Assembly: GCA_964443055.1 (NCBI GenBank)
Contig: CAYUBT010000140.1
Location: 1-6,716, forward strand
Direction: 5' to 3'
Origin: JADYZU01 sp964443055
Lineage (GTDB): Bacteria; Pseudomonadota; Alphaproteobacteria; Rhodobacterales; Rhodobacteraceae
Length of the DNA stretch: 6,716 nt
This document shows positions 5,794 to 6,716 of the stretch, one piece after another; the stretch's first letter is position 1, and each line of letters opens with the position of its first letter. Position numbers and translations under genes: made by a program. The notes under the pieces are model-generated. The model was given only the letters and a program-made list of their open reading frames with translations, was not told the origin of the DNA and did not search any database.

Positions 5794-5829
5794 GCGGTTG
5801 CGAACGCTTTCCCGATCCTTGCAAACCGC
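5794..5829. repeat. Inverted repeat GCGGTTGC / GCAAACCGC
   Basis: GCGGTTGC (5794-5801) matches GCAAACCGC (5821-5829) with one extra base in the second arm, over a 19-nt spacer. It lies between the acyltransferase stop and the cluster's first gene. It could be an operator half-site pair or part of the acyltransferase 3' end. No T-run follows on either strand. Confidence 0.3.
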
Positions 5830-5840
5830 CCGCGCCTGAG

Positions 5841-5870
5841 ACCGGCGCTCAAGGCGAGGTGCGCGCCGGT
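5841..5870 (-). terminator. Stem-loop spanning the stop codon of the acyltransferase gene
   Basis: ACCGGCGC (5863-5870 read on the minus strand) pairs perfectly with GCGCCGGT (5841-5848), an 8-bp G-C-rich stem around a 14-nt loop that contains the TGA stop. There is no U-tract downstream, so if it ends transcription it would need Rho, or it may only stabilise the 3' end. Confidence 0.3.
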
Positions 5871-6716
5871 ATTTCGGAGGCGGTAAGTTGGACAGCCCCG
5901 AGGTTGAGCGCCGGGGCAATCAGAAGCGCCCCACGATATGAGAGGTGGTCGTCATCAGAATAGAGCGGGACACCATCACGCGACACGTCGCACCATTCGT
6001 CGTCGCAGAGTGCATCAAGCAACGGGATGAAGCGGACGCTGTTGAATGGCTGCACAGCTTCGGCAATGATTGCATCCGTCGTCCCGGCACGGACCTCAAT
6101 CTCCGAACGAGGGACGCCCTGTGGGGCGGTATAGCCCATATACAGGGCTTGGGCGGTAACATGGGGTATATCAAGGCCTGTCTCCGGCACCGAACCGATT
6201 ATAATGACCTGCCGCCCCATTTCTGTCAGACGCACAAGTGTGCGGGAGAGAGCACGCGAGAAAGCTGCCTTACTCTCTGCTGTTGAGGGCGCCTCGCTCT
6301 GGGAGTCAGTCAGGAATATCTGCTTTGATTGATCCTCCGGCCACATTCCAGTCAGATAGACTGGCCATCTCCCGCCGAGAACGACTGTAGACAAGCCGGG
6401 TTCACGCTCAACCTCTTCCCAGACCCGATCCCTGAAATCCGCGCATTCAGCACTCCGCGCATGCCCAACCATTTCGATCCCATCAAGAAGGGCGCAACTG
6501 CTGTTCCACAATAAGACCCCAGCCGCATCTCCCATCAGCCCGGATGCCTCGATTGCGGGCCGAAGCGCGGCGGCGTGACTGTCGCCGATGACGGCATAAG
6601 CGATCGGCGCATCCGGGTTGCCAAACCGGCAATCGGCCGGGGCCGGGATTGCGTCGCAAATCGTACGAAATGCATCGATGTCGCTCGCTCCGGCAAGCGC
6701 ATTGCGCGCATCTTCG
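5849..6716 (-). CDS. OafA-type acyltransferase, C-terminal SGNH domain (5' end outside window)
   Basis: The visible 288 residues read in one open frame from the window edge and form the extracytoplasmic SGNH domain found after the acyltransferase-3 membrane domain in OafA/YrhL-like proteins. These O-acetylate lipopolysaccharide O-antigen or other surface glycans. Visible-residue numbering: IGDSHAAALRP (43-53, nucleophile Ser46), LLWNSSC (68-74), VVLGGRWPVY (111-120, the RW variant of the central block), VIIIGSVPETGLDIP (170-184) and DDDHLSYRGA (254-263, catalytic Asp254 and His257). The triad is complete. Cysteines at 20, 29, 74, 91, 237 and 242 suit a disulfide-bonded exported domain. The membrane half, expected to have about ten segments, would lie beyond 6716; a stand-alone SGNH protein cannot be excluded. 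Base composition is lower in GC than in the other genes here, suggesting lateral exchange. Confidence 0.88.
   Translation of the reverse strand, partial: EDARNALAGASDIDAFRTICDAIPAPADCRFGNPDAPIAYAVIGDSHAAALRPAIEASGLMGDAAGVLLWNSSCALLDGIEMVGHARSAECADFRDRVWEEVEREPGLSTVVLGGRWPVYLTGMWPEDQSKQIFLTDSQSEAPSTAESKAAFSRALSRTLVRLTEMGRQVIIIGSVPETGLDIPHVTAQALYMGYTAPQGVPRSEIEVRAGTTDAIIAEAVQPFNSVRFIPLLDALCDDEWCDVSRDGVPLYSDDDHLSYRGALLIAPALNLGAVQLTASEIPARTSP

Overview
The window looks like chromosomal DNA from a high-GC alphaproteobacterium, most likely Rhodobacterales. This rests on GC-rich codon use, short intergenic gaps, GTG and TTG starts, and the feel of the protein sequences; no rRNA or other phylogenetic marker confirms it. 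It carries six protein genes, two of them cut by the window edges. I see no tRNA, rRNA, CRISPR array, insertion sequence or phage gene.

Layout. Positions 1-285 (minus) hold the N-terminus of an NADP-type glutamate dehydrogenase (gdhA). It is divergent from a complete serine hydroxymethyltransferase gene (glyA, plus). The roughly 220 bp between them hold a hairpin just upstream of the gdhA ribosome binding site, two sets of short direct repeats and a glyA leader hairpin. A perfect 11-bp stem-loop follows glyA, then a TTG-started hemolysin III/PAQR-type membrane protein gene. That gene converges, with a 23-bp gap, on a three-gene minus-strand cluster.

The cluster, in transcription order, encodes a FAD-dependent DAO-family oxidoreductase that strongly resembles mitochondrial FOXRED1, an SDR closely resembling uronate dehydrogenase (Udh) with two altered pocket residues, and a long-form deoxyribose-phosphate aldolase (DeoC). 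The gaps are 11 and 53 bp, so the genes are probably co-transcribed. A nine-codon leader ORF overlaps the likely start of the first gene, and the deoC ribosome binding site lies inside a predicted hairpin. The enzymes suggest oxidation of a small amine or hydroxy-acid substrate, oxidation of a sugar-like substrate, and retro-aldol cleavage. I know of no described pathway made of these three, so the combined function is open.

The right end (5849-6716, minus) holds the C-terminal SGNH domain of an OafA-type surface-polysaccharide acyltransferase whose membrane part lies beyond the window. Its base composition is visibly lower in GC than its neighbours, consistent with a horizontally exchanged surface-modification gene.

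The points most worth a second look are the FOXRED1-like/Udh-like/DeoC cluster, the substituted Udh pocket, and the translational-control structures in the cluster.
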